The position numbers were made by a program, and so were the translations under genes. Below the pieces are notes generated by a model. The model was not told the origin of the DNA. It did not search any database and was given only the letters and a program-made list of their open reading frames with translations. This document shows positions 23,995-31,369 of a DNA stretch of 37,415 bases, in pieces. This DNA comes from Pseudomonadota bacterium. Lineage in GTDB: Bacteria; Pseudomonadota; Gammaproteobacteria; Burkholderiales; Thiobacillaceae. The stretch spans positions 1 through 37,415 of the forward strand of contig JAJXUA010000010.1 in the NCBI GenBank assembly GCA_021783275.1. The letters are read 5' to 3'. Within the stretch, counting starts at the first letter, position 1. Each line of letters begins with the position of its first letter.

Positions 23995-24981
23995 ATGCTC
24001 TCCCACGCTTTCTCCCCCGAAGATTCCCTCGCGCTGGCGCGCCGCGTGCTCGACATCGAAGCCGATGCGCTGCGCACGATGGCGAGCCGCATCGATCACG
24101 AATTCGCCGACGCCGTCCGTCTCATTCTCGCCTGCTCCGGTCGCGTCGTCGTCTCGGGCATGGGCAAGTCCGGCCACGTCGGCGGCAAAATCGCAGCGAC
24201 GCTGGCATCGACCGGCACCCCGGCCTTCTTCATGCATCCTGGCGAAGCCAGCCACGGCGACCTCGGCATGATCACCGCCGACGACGTGGTGCTGGCGCTG
24301 TCGAATTCCGGCGAAAGCAGCGAAATCGTCAGCATCGTGCCTCTCATCAAGCGGCGCGGGGCCAAGCTGGTGGCGATGACCGGCAACCCGGACTCCACCC
24401 TGGCGCGCGAGGCCGACGCCCACCTCAACGCCGGGGTGGACAAGGAAGCCTGCCCGCTCAATCTCGCCCCCACCGCCAGCACCACTGCCGCGCTGGCGAT
24501 GGGCGACGCGCTGGCCGTGGCCCTGCTCGATGCCCGGGGATTTTCCGCTGACGACTTTGCCCGCACCCATCCCGGCGGCAGCCTCGGCCGCAAGTTGCTG
24601 GTGCACGTACGCGACATCATGCACAGCGGCGATGCGCTGCCGCGCGTGCCGCAAGACGCCACGCTCAAGACTGCGCTGGTAGAGATGACGCAGAAAGGGC
24701 TGGGCATGACTGCCGTGGTCGATGCGACCGGTCAGGTTGCGGGGCTCTTTACCGACGGCGACCTGCGCCGCGCGCTGGAACACGCCCTCGACCTGCAGCA
24801 GGCACGCATCGCCGAACTGATGACACCCAGCCCCAAAACCATACGTGAAGACGCCCTCGCCGTGGCGGCGGTCGAAAAAATGGACAGCCTCAAGATCAAC
24901 GGCCTGCTGGTAGTCGATGCCAACGGCCTGCTCGTCGGAGCGCTCAACATGCACGATTTGCTGAAGGCGGGGGTGGTGTGA
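23995..24981 (+). CDS. kdsD: Arabinose-5-phosphate isomerase
   Basis: KdsD interconverts ribulose 5-phosphate and arabinose 5-phosphate, the first step of Kdo synthesis for LPS. The 328-aa protein has an N-terminal SIS domain (GMGKSGHVGGKIAATLASTG, HPGEASHGDLGM, LSNSGESSE, KEACPLNLAPTASTT) and two C-terminal CBS motifs from about residue 205. I use the ATG at 23995 because MLSHAFSPEDSLALARRVL aligns with the family start; the track's earlier start would add unrelated residues. It opens the kds-lpt-rpoN gene run but is separated from kdsC by 409 bp of repeats. Its final bases, GGTGTGATGGTGC, are copied at 25251. Confidence 0.96.
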   Translation: MLSHAFSPEDSLALARRVLDIEADALRTMASRIDHEFADAVRLILACSGRVVVSGMGKSGHVGGKIAATLASTGTPAFFMHPGEASHGDLGMITADDVVLALSNSGESSEIVSIVPLIKRRGAKLVAMTGNPDSTLAREADAHLNAGVDKEACPLNLAPTASTTAALAMGDALAVALLDARGFSADDFARTHPGGSLGRKLLVHVRDIMHSGDALPRVPQDATLKTALVEMTQKGLGMTAVVDATGQVAGLFTDGDLRRALEHALDLQQARIAELMTPSPKTIREDALAVAAVEKMDSLKINGLLVVDANGLLVGALNMHDLLKAGVV

Positions 24982-24994
24982 TGGTGCAGATCAC

Positions 24995-25112
24995 AACACC
25001 TCTCACCACAGAGACACAGAGGCACAGAGACTCATACTGTCTGAGTGGTGGCACTCGTGATAACCCTGTCTGTTTTTCTCCCCGTCTCCGTGCCTCTGTG
25101 GTGAAAGGTTTC
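24995..25112 (+). repeat. CACAGAG palindromic element, copy F
   Basis: From AACACCTCTCACCACAGAG to GTGGTGAAAGGTTTC, 118 bp. The core (CATACTGTCTGAGTGG and on) is unrelated to the cores of copies A to E. It starts 13 nt after the kdsD stop. Confidence 0.92.
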
Positions 25113-25138
25113 AGGGATCTGCTGATTTATTCAGGCTT

Positions 25139-25227
25139 GGTCATTGCGAGCAAAGCGAAGCAATCCAGAATGTCAGCACAATTAACCGCTCCTGGATCGC
25201 CACGTCACTTCGTTCCTCGCGATGACC
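25139..25227 (+). repeat. GTCATTGCGAGC-family palindrome, complete copy
   Basis: The left half GGTCATTGCGAGCAAAGCG, then AAGCAATCCAG; the right half CTGGATCGCCACGTCACTTC then GTTCCTCGCGATGACC. The halves are imperfect inverted repeats separated by about 30 nt. It is a REP-like family that I know from many unrelated environmental genomes; two other copies are in this window. Confidence 0.88.
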
Positions 25228-25270
25228 GAACAATGCAGCGTTTCCTTGGCGGTGTGATGGTGCGGATCAC

Positions 25271-25388
25271 AGCACCTCTCACCACAGAGACACAGAGACA
25301 CAGAGACTCATACTGTCTGAGTGGTGGCACTCGTGATAACCCTGTCTGTTTTTCTCCCCGTCTCCGTGCCTCTGTGGTGAAAGGTTTT
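25271..25388 (+). repeat. CACAGAG palindromic element, copy G (abuts kdsC)
   Basis: Same length and core as copy F, differing at a few bases. It ends GTGAAAGGTTTT two bases before the kdsC ATG; GAAAGG within the right arm is placed 6 nt before the ATG and can act as the Shine-Dalgarno. Confidence 0.92.
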
Positions 25389-25390
25389 AA

Positions 25391-25918
25391 ATGAATCCCG
25401 CCCTCTTAGAACGCGCGCAGAAAATCCGCCTGATGGCCTTTGATGTCGATGGTGTGATGACAGATGGCACCTTGTTTCTGGCCGATGACGGACAGGAATA
25501 CAAGGGCTTCCATTCGCTCGACGGCCACGGCCTGAAAATGCTCAAGAGTACGGGCGTGCAGCTGGCCATCATCACCGGCCGCACCTCACGCGTGGTCGAG
25601 CACCGCGCGAAAAATCTCGGCATCGACATCATCCACCAGGGTGCGCACGACAAGCGCGTGGTCTACGAAGCGCTGTGTCGCGACCTTGGCCTCGCCTGCG
25701 ACGCCACCGCCTACATGGGCGACGACGTGGTCGATCTGCCGGTGATGCGGCGCGCCGGGCTGGCGATCACCGTGCCGGCCGCGCCGGAACTGGTCAAGGC
25801 GCACAGCCATTACACCACGGTGCGGGAAGCAGGACACGGTGCCGTACGCGAAGCCTGCGAACTGCTGATGCGCGCACAGGGCACGCTCGACGCGGCGCTT
25901 GCGCCCTACCTCGCATGA
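25391..25918 (+). CDS. kdsC: 3-deoxy-D-manno-octulosonate 8-phosphate phosphatase
   Basis: A 175-aa HAD-superfamily phosphatase that releases Kdo from Kdo 8-phosphate in the cytoplasm. HAD motif I is FDVDGVMTDG, motif II IITGR, and motif IV GDDVVDLPVM; the C-terminal HGAVREACELLM tail is typical of KdsC. The start ATG at 25391 aligns with the family and has GAAAGG, supplied by the preceding repeat arm, 6 nt upstream. The following lptC starts 49 nt after the stop. Confidence 0.96.
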   Translation: MNPALLERAQKIRLMAFDVDGVMTDGTLFLADDGQEYKGFHSLDGHGLKMLKSTGVQLAIITGRTSRVVEHRAKNLGIDIIHQGAHDKRVVYEALCRDLGLACDATAYMGDDVVDLPVMRRAGLAITVPAAPELVKAHSHYTTVREAGHGAVREACELLMRAQGTLDAALAPYLA

Positions 25919-25967
25919 CGCCTGCGCGCGCGCCCTACAGCCTGATACGCCCCATGCGTCCCGCCGC

Positions 25968-26564
25968 ATGAGCGTACGCGGATCGCTGTGGCTGCCGCTG
26001 GCGCTGTTGCTGCTGCTGGCCGGGCTCAGTTTCTGGATCGAGCGTGCGGTGCAGCTCCCCGCCAGCCGTGGGCAAGCGGCTGCAACCGATCCCGAAGGCA
26101 TTATCGAAAATTTCGACGCGCTGCGGGCAGACCTGAATGGCAACCCGCTCTATCGTCTGTCCGCCCGACGTCTGATGCATTATTCCGGCAACCAGCTCAC
26201 CCGCATGGACGCGCCGCGTTTTGAACGTCTGGACGCGGCAGTCGGCGCGGTGAGCGCCAGCGCGCAGCACGGGCTGGTATCGGAAGACGGCAGCTCGGTC
26301 GATCTGACCGGCAACGTCCAATTGGCGCGTGCCGCAGTGACGGCTGAATCCGCCTTGACCCTGGATACCGCGCGCCTGATCCTCTACCCCGACCGCAACC
26401 TGTTGCGTGCGCCGGGTGCCGTCACCCTGCGCGACAGCGGGCTGGATTTGCGCGCGGGGGCAATGGAATACGACACCGCCCGCCGCATCATCAAGCTGAC
26501 AGGACGGGTGAAAGCCCGCTATATTGCAGGCGGCAATTCAGGCAAGATTCCGGGCAACTCATGA
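25968..26564 (+). CDS. lptC: LPS export ABC transporter periplasmic protein LptC
   Basis: LptC is the bitopic member of the Lpt bridge; it receives LPS from LptB2FG and passes it to LptA. The 198-aa product has one N-terminal transmembrane helix (LWLPLALLLLLAGLSFWIERAV) and a periplasmic beta-jellyroll domain (LYRLSARRLMHYSGNQL, VDLTGNVQL). I chose the ATG at 25968 (MSVRGSLWLPLALL), since the track start would add an unlikely Cys/His-rich leader. The gene is followed by lptA after 13 nt. Confidence 0.92.
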   Translation: MSVRGSLWLPLALLLLLAGLSFWIERAVQLPASRGQAAATDPEGIIENFDALRADLNGNPLYRLSARRLMHYSGNQLTRMDAPRFERLDAAVGAVSASAQHGLVSEDGSSVDLTGNVQLARAAVTAESALTLDTARLILYPDRNLLRAPGAVTLRDSGLDLRAGAMEYDTARRIIKLTGRVKARYIAGGNSGKIPGNS

Positions 26565-26577
26565 GCACCCTCCTACG

Positions 26578-27111
26578 ATGAAAAGATACTCACTCCTGCT
26601 GCTGCTGGCGCTGGCCGCGCCCGCCCACGCCGAACGTGCCGACCGCAGCAAGCCGGTCAACCTGGAAGCCGACAGTGTCACGCTCGACGACATCAGCAAG
26701 GTCAGCGTGTATCAGGGCAATGTCATTCTCAGCCAGGGCACGCTGATGCTGCGTGCCGACCGGGTACAGGTCACGCAGAACGCCGCCGGCTTGGACCGTA
26801 TTCATGCCACCGGCCGACCGGTGGCGTTTCGCCAGAAGCTCGACAACAGCGAAGAATTCATTGAAGGCTTTGCCAGCCGGATCGAATACAACAGCGGCAG
26901 CAGTGAACTCGAACTGATCGGCCAGGCGCAATTACGGCGCGGCACGGACGAGCTACGCGGCGCGCAGATTTCCTACAACGCCAACACCGAGTTTTACAAA
27001 GTCACCGGCCAGGTGGGCACACAGAAAACGGGAGGCCGCGTACGCGCAGTCATCCGTCCGAAAACCCCCGCCGCCCCGGTGGCCCCGGTCACCCCACCCG
27101 CCGCCCCATGA
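26578..27111 (+). CDS. lptA: LPS transport periplasmic protein LptA
   Basis: LptA forms the periplasmic bridge that carries LPS to the outer-membrane LptDE. The 177-aa precursor has a Sec signal MKRYSLLLLLALAAPAHA with cleavage after AHA. The OstA-like beta-jellyroll follows (VNLEADSVTLDDISKVSVYQ, GNVILSQGTLML, LRADRVQV), then a Pro/Ala-rich tail. The ATG at 26578 gives a proper signal peptide, unlike the upstream track start. Its stop overlaps the lptB start (ATGA). Confidence 0.95.
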   Translation: MKRYSLLLLLALAAPAHAERADRSKPVNLEADSVTLDDISKVSVYQGNVILSQGTLMLRADRVQVTQNAAGLDRIHATGRPVAFRQKLDNSEEFIEGFASRIEYNSGSSELELIGQAQLRRGTDELRGAQISYNANTEFYKVTGQVGTQKTGGRVRAVIRPKTPAAPVAPVTPPAAP

Positions 27112-27830
27112 GCCTGATTGCCGCCCAGGGCCTGCGCAAGACGTATGGCAAGCGCACGGTGGTGCACGACGTTTCGTTCGAGGTTAACAGCGGCGAAGTG
27201 GTGGGCCTGCTGGGCCCCAACGGCGCGGGTAAAACCACCTGTTTCTACATGGTGGTGGGGCTGGTGGCCGCCGATGGCGGCAGCGTGCGGATGGACGACC
27301 GCGATCTGACGCACATGCCTATCCACCAGCGTGCGCGCATGGGACTGTCCTACCTGCCGCAGGAACCCTCGATTTTTCGCAAGATGACGGTGGAAGAAAA
27401 CATCCGCGCCATCCTCGAACTGAAGCCCTATTCGAAAGACGAATGTAACGAACACCTGAACAATCTGCTCGAAGATTTGCACATCGAACACCTGCGTGAT
27501 GCTTCAGCGGTCAGCCTGTCGGGCGGCGAGCGGCGGCGTGTGGAAATCGCCCGCACCCTGGCAATCAATCCGCGTTTTGTGCTGCTGGACGAGCCGTTTG
27601 CCGGGGTGGATCCGATCGCCGTCATCGACATCCAGAAACTGGTGCATTTCCTGATCGAACGTGACATCGGCGTGCTGATTACCGACCACAATGTGCGCGA
27701 AACCCTGGGCATCTGTGATCGCGCCTACATCATCAATGACGGCCGCGTGCTAACCACTGGTAGCCCCGACCTGATCATTCAGGACGACAACGCCCGCAAG
27801 GTCTATCTGGGCGAAAATTTCCGCCTCTGA
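27108..27830 (+). CDS. lptB: LPS export ABC transporter ATP-binding protein LptB
   Basis: A 240-aa ATPase that drives LPS extraction from the inner membrane together with LptFG, which are encoded elsewhere. It contains Walker A GPNGAGKTT, Q-loop YLPQEPSIFRKM, signature LSGGERRRVEIAR, Walker B FVLLDEPFAGVDP and the switch His in LITDHNVRETL. The length and the C-terminal KVYLGENFRL match the family. It is translationally coupled to lptA. Confidence 0.97.
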   Translation: MSLIAAQGLRKTYGKRTVVHDVSFEVNSGEVVGLLGPNGAGKTTCFYMVVGLVAADGGSVRMDDRDLTHMPIHQRARMGLSYLPQEPSIFRKMTVEENIRAILELKPYSKDECNEHLNNLLEDLHIEHLRDASAVSLSGGERRRVEIARTLAINPRFVLLDEPFAGVDPIAVIDIQKLVHFLIERDIGVLITDHNVRETLGICDRAYIINDGRVLTTGSPDLIIQDDNARKVYLGENFRL

Positions 27831-27873
27831 TCCCGCCTGAGGCGGAACGAATCAGGCTACACTTGACTCAAGT

Positions 27874-27889
27874 CGGCATGATTATTGCC
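27874..27889 (+). promoter_or_regulatory. Candidate sigma-54 site directly upstream of rpoN
   Basis: CGGCATGATTATTGCC has GG and GC 10 nt apart, with GGCA-G and TTGC matching the consensus. It ends 13 nt before the rpoN ATG, so a transcript from it would be nearly leaderless. It could be a true promoter or a holoenzyme-binding site for autoregulation. A TTGACT at 27863 has no matching -10 box, so no obvious sigma-70 promoter competes. Confidence 0.35.
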
Positions 27890-27902
27890 GTAGTCAGAAC
27901 AC

Positions 27903-29339
27903 ATGAAGCACAGCCTCCAACTCAAGATCGGTCAGCACCTTACGCTGACCCCGCAACTGCAGCAGTCCATCCGGCTTTTGCAACTGTCCACGCTCGAACT
28001 CAACCAGGAACTGGAGCAGATGCTCCAGGACAATCCCCTGCTTGAGCGTGAAGAAGAAGACGAAGCCGCGTTTGCTGCAACCGAAGTCCCCGCACACACC
28101 GCCGAAGCCGAAGCACAAAGCACCGAAGCGCCGCAACAGGCCGACAACAGCGAAAGCGAAGCCATCACCACGCTGGATGATTCCGACTGGAACGACTACA
28201 GCGCGGCGGGGAGCGATGACGACGATGGGGAATTCACCCAGGGCTCGGTCGCCGGAGGCAGCCTGCGCGAGCATCTGATCAGCCAGCTGATCGTCAGCCC
28301 GCTGACCCCGCGTGACCGCATCCTGGTCGCTGCGCTGATCGACGACCTGGACGAGTCCGGTTTCCTGACCCAGCCACTCGAAGACATTACTGCCAGCCTC
28401 CAGGCCGAGCTCGAAGAACTCGAGCACGAAGAGCTGGAAACGGCACTCAAGCACCTGCAAAACATGGAGCCGACCGGGGTCGGTTCACGTAATCTGGCGG
28501 AATGCCTGACCCTGCAGCTGCGCGCCCTGCCCGCCGACACTCCGGCCCGCGATGACGCCATGCGGCTAACTTCGCACTACCTGGATTTGCTGGCCGCCCG
28601 CGATGTGGGCAAGCTGAAAAAGATGCTGGGGATCGACGATTTTGCACTGCGCGCTGCCCGTACGCTGATCCTGTCACTGAACCCCCGCCCCGGCGCGGCG
28701 TTCGGCGTTGATGAAACCCACTACGTCATCCCCGATGTCTACATCCGCAAGGTCAAGGGCATGTGGATCGCCAGCCTGAACGTCGATGCCATGCCGAAAC
28801 TGCGGGTCAACCGCGTCTATGCCGACATTCTGTCGCGCCATCGCGAATCGGGCGGCAGCCAGCTCGCCAGCCAGCTGCAGGAAGCCCGCTGGCTGATCAA
28901 GAATGTGCAGCAGCGTTTCGACACCATCCTGCGGGTTTCACAAGCCATCGTGGACCGGCAGAAGCACTTTTTCGAACATGGCGAAGTTGCCATGCGGCCA
29001 CTGGTGCTGCGGGAAATTGCCGATGCGGTGGAACTGCACGAATCGACCATCTCGCGCGTGACCACGCAGAAATTCATGATGACGCCGCGCGGGCTGTACG
29101 AGCTCAAATATTTTTTTGGCAGCCACGTTTCCACCGACAGCGGCGGCTCCTGTTCCTCCACCGCCATCCGTGCGCTCATCAAACAACTGATCGCCGCCGA
29201 AAGCCCGAAAAAACCGCTGTCAGACGGCCAGCTGGCCGAAGTCCTCGGCCAGCAGGGCATCGTGGTGGCGCGACGCACTGTCGCCAAATACCGTGAATCG
29301 ATGCAGATTGCGCCCGCCAACATGCGCAAGACACTTTGA
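27903..29339 (+). CDS. rpoN: RNA polymerase sigma-54 factor
   Basis: RpoN directs polymerase to -24/-12 promoters and needs an AAA+ activator. The 478-aa protein has the Gln/Leu-rich region I (MKHSLQLKIGQHLTLTPQLQ), an acidic region II (about residues 48-125), the core-binding domain and the C-terminal DNA-binding domain ending in the RpoN box ARRTVAKYRE near residue 455. It lies downstream of lptB and upstream of hpf and ptsN, the order common in proteobacteria. In this window it would serve the regulator at 5860 and the prepilin promoter at 20985. Confidence 0.98.
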   Translation: MKHSLQLKIGQHLTLTPQLQQSIRLLQLSTLELNQELEQMLQDNPLLEREEEDEAAFAATEVPAHTAEAEAQSTEAPQQADNSESEAITTLDDSDWNDYSAAGSDDDDGEFTQGSVAGGSLREHLISQLIVSPLTPRDRILVAALIDDLDESGFLTQPLEDITASLQAELEELEHEELETALKHLQNMEPTGVGSRNLAECLTLQLRALPADTPARDDAMRLTSHYLDLLAARDVGKLKKMLGIDDFALRAARTLILSLNPRPGAAFGVDETHYVIPDVYIRKVKGMWIASLNVDAMPKLRVNRVYADILSRHRESGGSQLASQLQEARWLIKNVQQRFDTILRVSQAIVDRQKHFFEHGEVAMRPLVLREIADAVELHESTISRVTTQKFMMTPRGLYELKYFFGSHVSTDSGGSCSSTAIRALIKQLIAAESPKKPLSDGQLAEVLGQQGIVVARRTVAKYRESMQIAPANMRKTL

Positions 29340-29418
29340 TTGCCAAGGCTTTTTGCTGCACGCGCCGGAAAACATCCCGTCCGCCTTGAATGTCCCCCGC
29401 TTTCGTCCCACAATGAAA

Positions 29419-29439
29419 CCGGGTGCTGACAGCACCCGG
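29419..29439 (+). other. Hairpin between rpoN and hpf
   Basis: CCGGGTGCT, loop GAC, AGCACCCGG: a perfect 9-bp stem, followed by GGTAAAGAAAG with no T-tract. It is 79 nt after the rpoN stop and about 56 nt before the hpf start. It may be an RNA processing or stability element or a Rho-type boundary; it does not look like an intrinsic terminator. Confidence 0.5.
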
Positions 29440-29495
29440 GGTAAAGAAAGTGCAACTCTCGACCCGTTTATTCAAGCAGACCCCCAGGAGGCTTT

Positions 29496-29837
29496 ATGAA
29501 CTTGACGATTTCCGGTCATCATCTGGAAGTGACCCCCGCGATCCGTGACTATGTTTCCGACAAACTTGATCGCGTCAAACGACACTTCGATCACGTCATC
29601 AACGTCACCGTCATCATGCAGGTCGAAAAACTGGTCCACAAAGTGGAAGCCACCCTGCATGTGCGGGGCCATGATTTTCATGCCCACAGCGAAGACGGCA
29701 ACATGTATGCCGCCATCGACCTGCTGGCCGACAAACTCGACCGCCAGATCGTCCGCCACAAGGAAAAATCCGGCGACGTGCATCAGGGCGAAGGCGGCCT
29801 GAAACGACAGCCGACCGAAAGTCCGGCTGAAGCCTGA
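29496..29837 (+). CDS. hpf: Ribosome hibernation promoting factor (short HPF)
   Basis: A 113-aa HPF/YfiA-family protein that binds the 30S decoding region and helps form inactive 100S ribosomes. The opening MNLTISGHHLEVTPAIRDYV and the block DLLADKLDRQIVRHKEK are typical, and the length fits the short form (no C-terminal dimerisation domain). The Shine-Dalgarno AGGAGG is near-ideal. It is placed between rpoN and ptsN, as usual. Confidence 0.95.
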   Translation: MNLTISGHHLEVTPAIRDYVSDKLDRVKRHFDHVINVTVIMQVEKLVHKVEATLHVRGHDFHAHSEDGNMYAAIDLLADKLDRQIVRHKEKSGDVHQGEGGLKRQPTESPAEA

Positions 29838-29860
29838 TCAAACCTTTTTATGACGCCACG

Positions 29861-29899
29861 ACGCCCGGACGCAGCCCTGCCTCCGGGCGTATAATTTTT
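29861..29899 (+). terminator. hpf terminator overlapping the ptsN -10 box
   Basis: ACGCCCGGA (29861-29869), 12-nt loop, TCCGGGCGT (29882-29890): a perfect 9-bp stem followed by ATAA and TTTTT. The last base of the stem is the first base of a TATAAT sequence, so terminator and promoter share DNA. ATAA between stem and T-run makes the terminator weaker than the one at 21711. Confidence 0.62.
29890..29895 (+). promoter_or_regulatory. Candidate -10 box for ptsN
   Basis: A consensus TATAAT is 39 nt upstream of the ptsN ATG. A good -35 box is not visible at the expected distance (GGACGC), and the whole -35 spacer lies inside the terminator hairpin. Confidence 0.45.
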
Positions 29900-29934
29900 C
29901 CGCACCGGCATTTGTGTCCGGTAGCCCCAATGGC

Positions 29935-30390
29935 ATGAACCTGATCGCCCCGCTCATTACTGCTGATACCGCCTTGCTGGACCTGAGTTTCACCAGCAAG
30001 AAAAAACTGTTTGAACACGCCGCCGAGCTGTTTTCCAGGACGCATGGTCTCAAATCTCCGGATGTCTTTACCAGCCTGTTCGAACGTGAGCGGCTGGGTT
30101 CCACCGCGCTGGGATTCGGCATTGCCATCCCGCATGGCCGCATCAAGGGTTTGAAGGACGCCGCCGGTGCACTGTACCGCCTGAAAACCCCGCTTGAATT
30201 CGACGCGCCCGACAACCAGCCGGTCGTCCTGTGCTTCATCCTGCTGGTTCCCAAGGATGCCAACGAAAAGCATCTGCAAATCCTCGGAGAACTGGCGCAG
30301 TTTTTTGGTGACGAAACCCTGCGCGACAAAATGCGCGACGCCACCACCCCCGCCGACCTGCTTGACCTGCTGAACAGCTGGACCAGCTAG
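29935..30390 (+). CDS. ptsN: Nitrogen-PTS EIIA component
   Basis: PtsN is the EIIA(Ntr) regulator of the nitrogen-related phosphotransferase system. It is phosphorylated on the His in GFGIAIPHGRI (residue 67). The 151-aa length and the segments HLQILGELAQFF and LLDLLNSW fit the family. I use the ATG at 29935 (MNLIAPLI) rather than the upstream track start, because it matches the family N-terminus. hprK follows after 13 nt. Confidence 0.95.
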   Translation: MNLIAPLITADTALLDLSFTSKKKLFEHAAELFSRTHGLKSPDVFTSLFERERLGSTALGFGIAIPHGRIKGLKDAAGALYRLKTPLEFDAPDNQPVVLCFILLVPKDANEKHLQILGELAQFFGDETLRDKMRDATTPADLLDLLNSWTS

Positions 30391-30403
30391 GCACGCCAGC
30401 GGC

Positions 30404-31369
30404 ATGGATCAGCCCATCGAGGTGTCTCCTGCTCACGTAACGGTCGCAACGCTGTTTCGCGACATGGGGGAGCAGCTCAACCTGAAATGGGTGGCCGGGC
30501 GCCGGGGGGGCTTGCGCACCCTGACCTCCGAAACCATCCAGAAGCCGACGCTGGCGCTGATTGGTCATCTCAACTTTGTCCACCCCAACCGGGTGCAGGT
30601 GCTGGGCTGTGCCGAAATGGACTATCTGCGCAGCCTGCCTGCGCAGAACCTGAAAGACGCGCTCGATCACCTGTTCTCGTCCGAACTCGCGGCCATCGTG
30701 ATTTCCAATGGCGAAGCCGTTCCCGACGCCCTGTTTGCCTGCGCCGAGGAGACTGGTACCCCGCTGCTCACATCCAGCCTGGCGAGCCCGGTCCTGATGC
30801 TGCATCTGGGGCATTACCTCACCCAGTGCCTGGCTGAAACCACGTCGCTGCACGGGGTGTTTCTGGAAGTGCTGGGCACTGGCGTGATGATCAAGGGCGA
30901 TGCCGGCGTGGGAAAAAGCGAGCTGGCGCTGGAACTGATTACGCGGGGACACCGGCTGGTGGCGGATGATGTGGTCGAGCTTCGCCACGTGGCACCGGAA
31001 ACACTGGAAGGCACCTGCCCGGCGCTGATCCGCGACTTTCTCGAAGTACGCGGGCTGGGCATACTGAACATCCGCTATCTGTTTGGCGAAACCGCAGTCA
31101 AATTGCAGAAGAATCTCAAGCTCATCGTCGAGCTGGTTCATCCGCAGGAAATCGGCGAAGTGGGGCTCAACCGTCTCGACATGGTGGCGTCGGCCGAGAC
31201 CATCCTCGGCGTGGCAATTCCGAAAGTGCGCGTGCCGGTGGCGGCAGGGCGCAACCTCGCCGTGCTGGTCGAAGTCGCCGTGCGCAACCATATCCTCAAA
31301 AGCCGTGGCATCAACCCGGTGGAGCAGTTCATCCTGCGCCAGCAGGCCGCAATCGACGGGAGCACCTGA
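30404..31369 (+). CDS. hprK: HPr kinase/phosphorylase
   Basis: A bifunctional enzyme that phosphorylates and dephosphorylates a serine of HPr-type proteins. The 321-aa protein has an N-terminal domain (about 1-130) and a C-terminal kinase domain with Walker [13 protein letters not shown] near residues 163-172 and the HprK signature [16 protein letters not shown]. In proteobacteria lacking sugar PTS permeases this protein is part of the nitrogen-PTS network. Its stop overlaps the rapZ start (TGATG). Confidence 0.96.
   Translation: MDQPIEVSPAHVTVATLFRDMGEQLNLKWVAGRRGGLRTLTSETIQKPTLALIGHLNFVHPNRVQVLGCAEMDYLRSLPAQNLKDALDHLFSSELAAIVISNGEAVPDALFACAEETGTPLLTSSLASPVLMLHLGHYLTQCLAETTSLHGVFLEVLGTGVMIKGDAGVGKSELALELITRGHRLVADDVVELRHVAPETLEGTCPALIRDFLEVRGLGILNIRYLFGETAVKLQKNLKLIVELVHPQEIGEVGLNRLDMVASAETILGVAIPKVRVPVAAGRNLAVLVEVAVRNHILKSRGINPVEQFILRQQAAIDGST

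Larger units (their letters stand above)
24975..25388 (+). repeat. Duplicated unit with 276-bp offset (kdsD tail plus element), flanking another repeat
   Basis: Segments 24975-25112 and 25251-25388 are near-identical with a constant offset of 276 bp. Each starts with GGTGTGATGGTGC, which in the first copy is the kdsD stop region, and contains a complete CACAGAG element (copies F and G). The spacer between them holds the GTCATTGCGAGC palindrome. The whole kdsD-kdsC gap is made of repeat DNA. Confidence 0.92.

Noticed and set aside
15000-25388. Relation between the 138-bp and 276-bp duplication offsets (exactly 1:2)
   Set aside because: The 276-bp offset includes an unrelated palindrome of different origin, so the ratio is probably coincidence.
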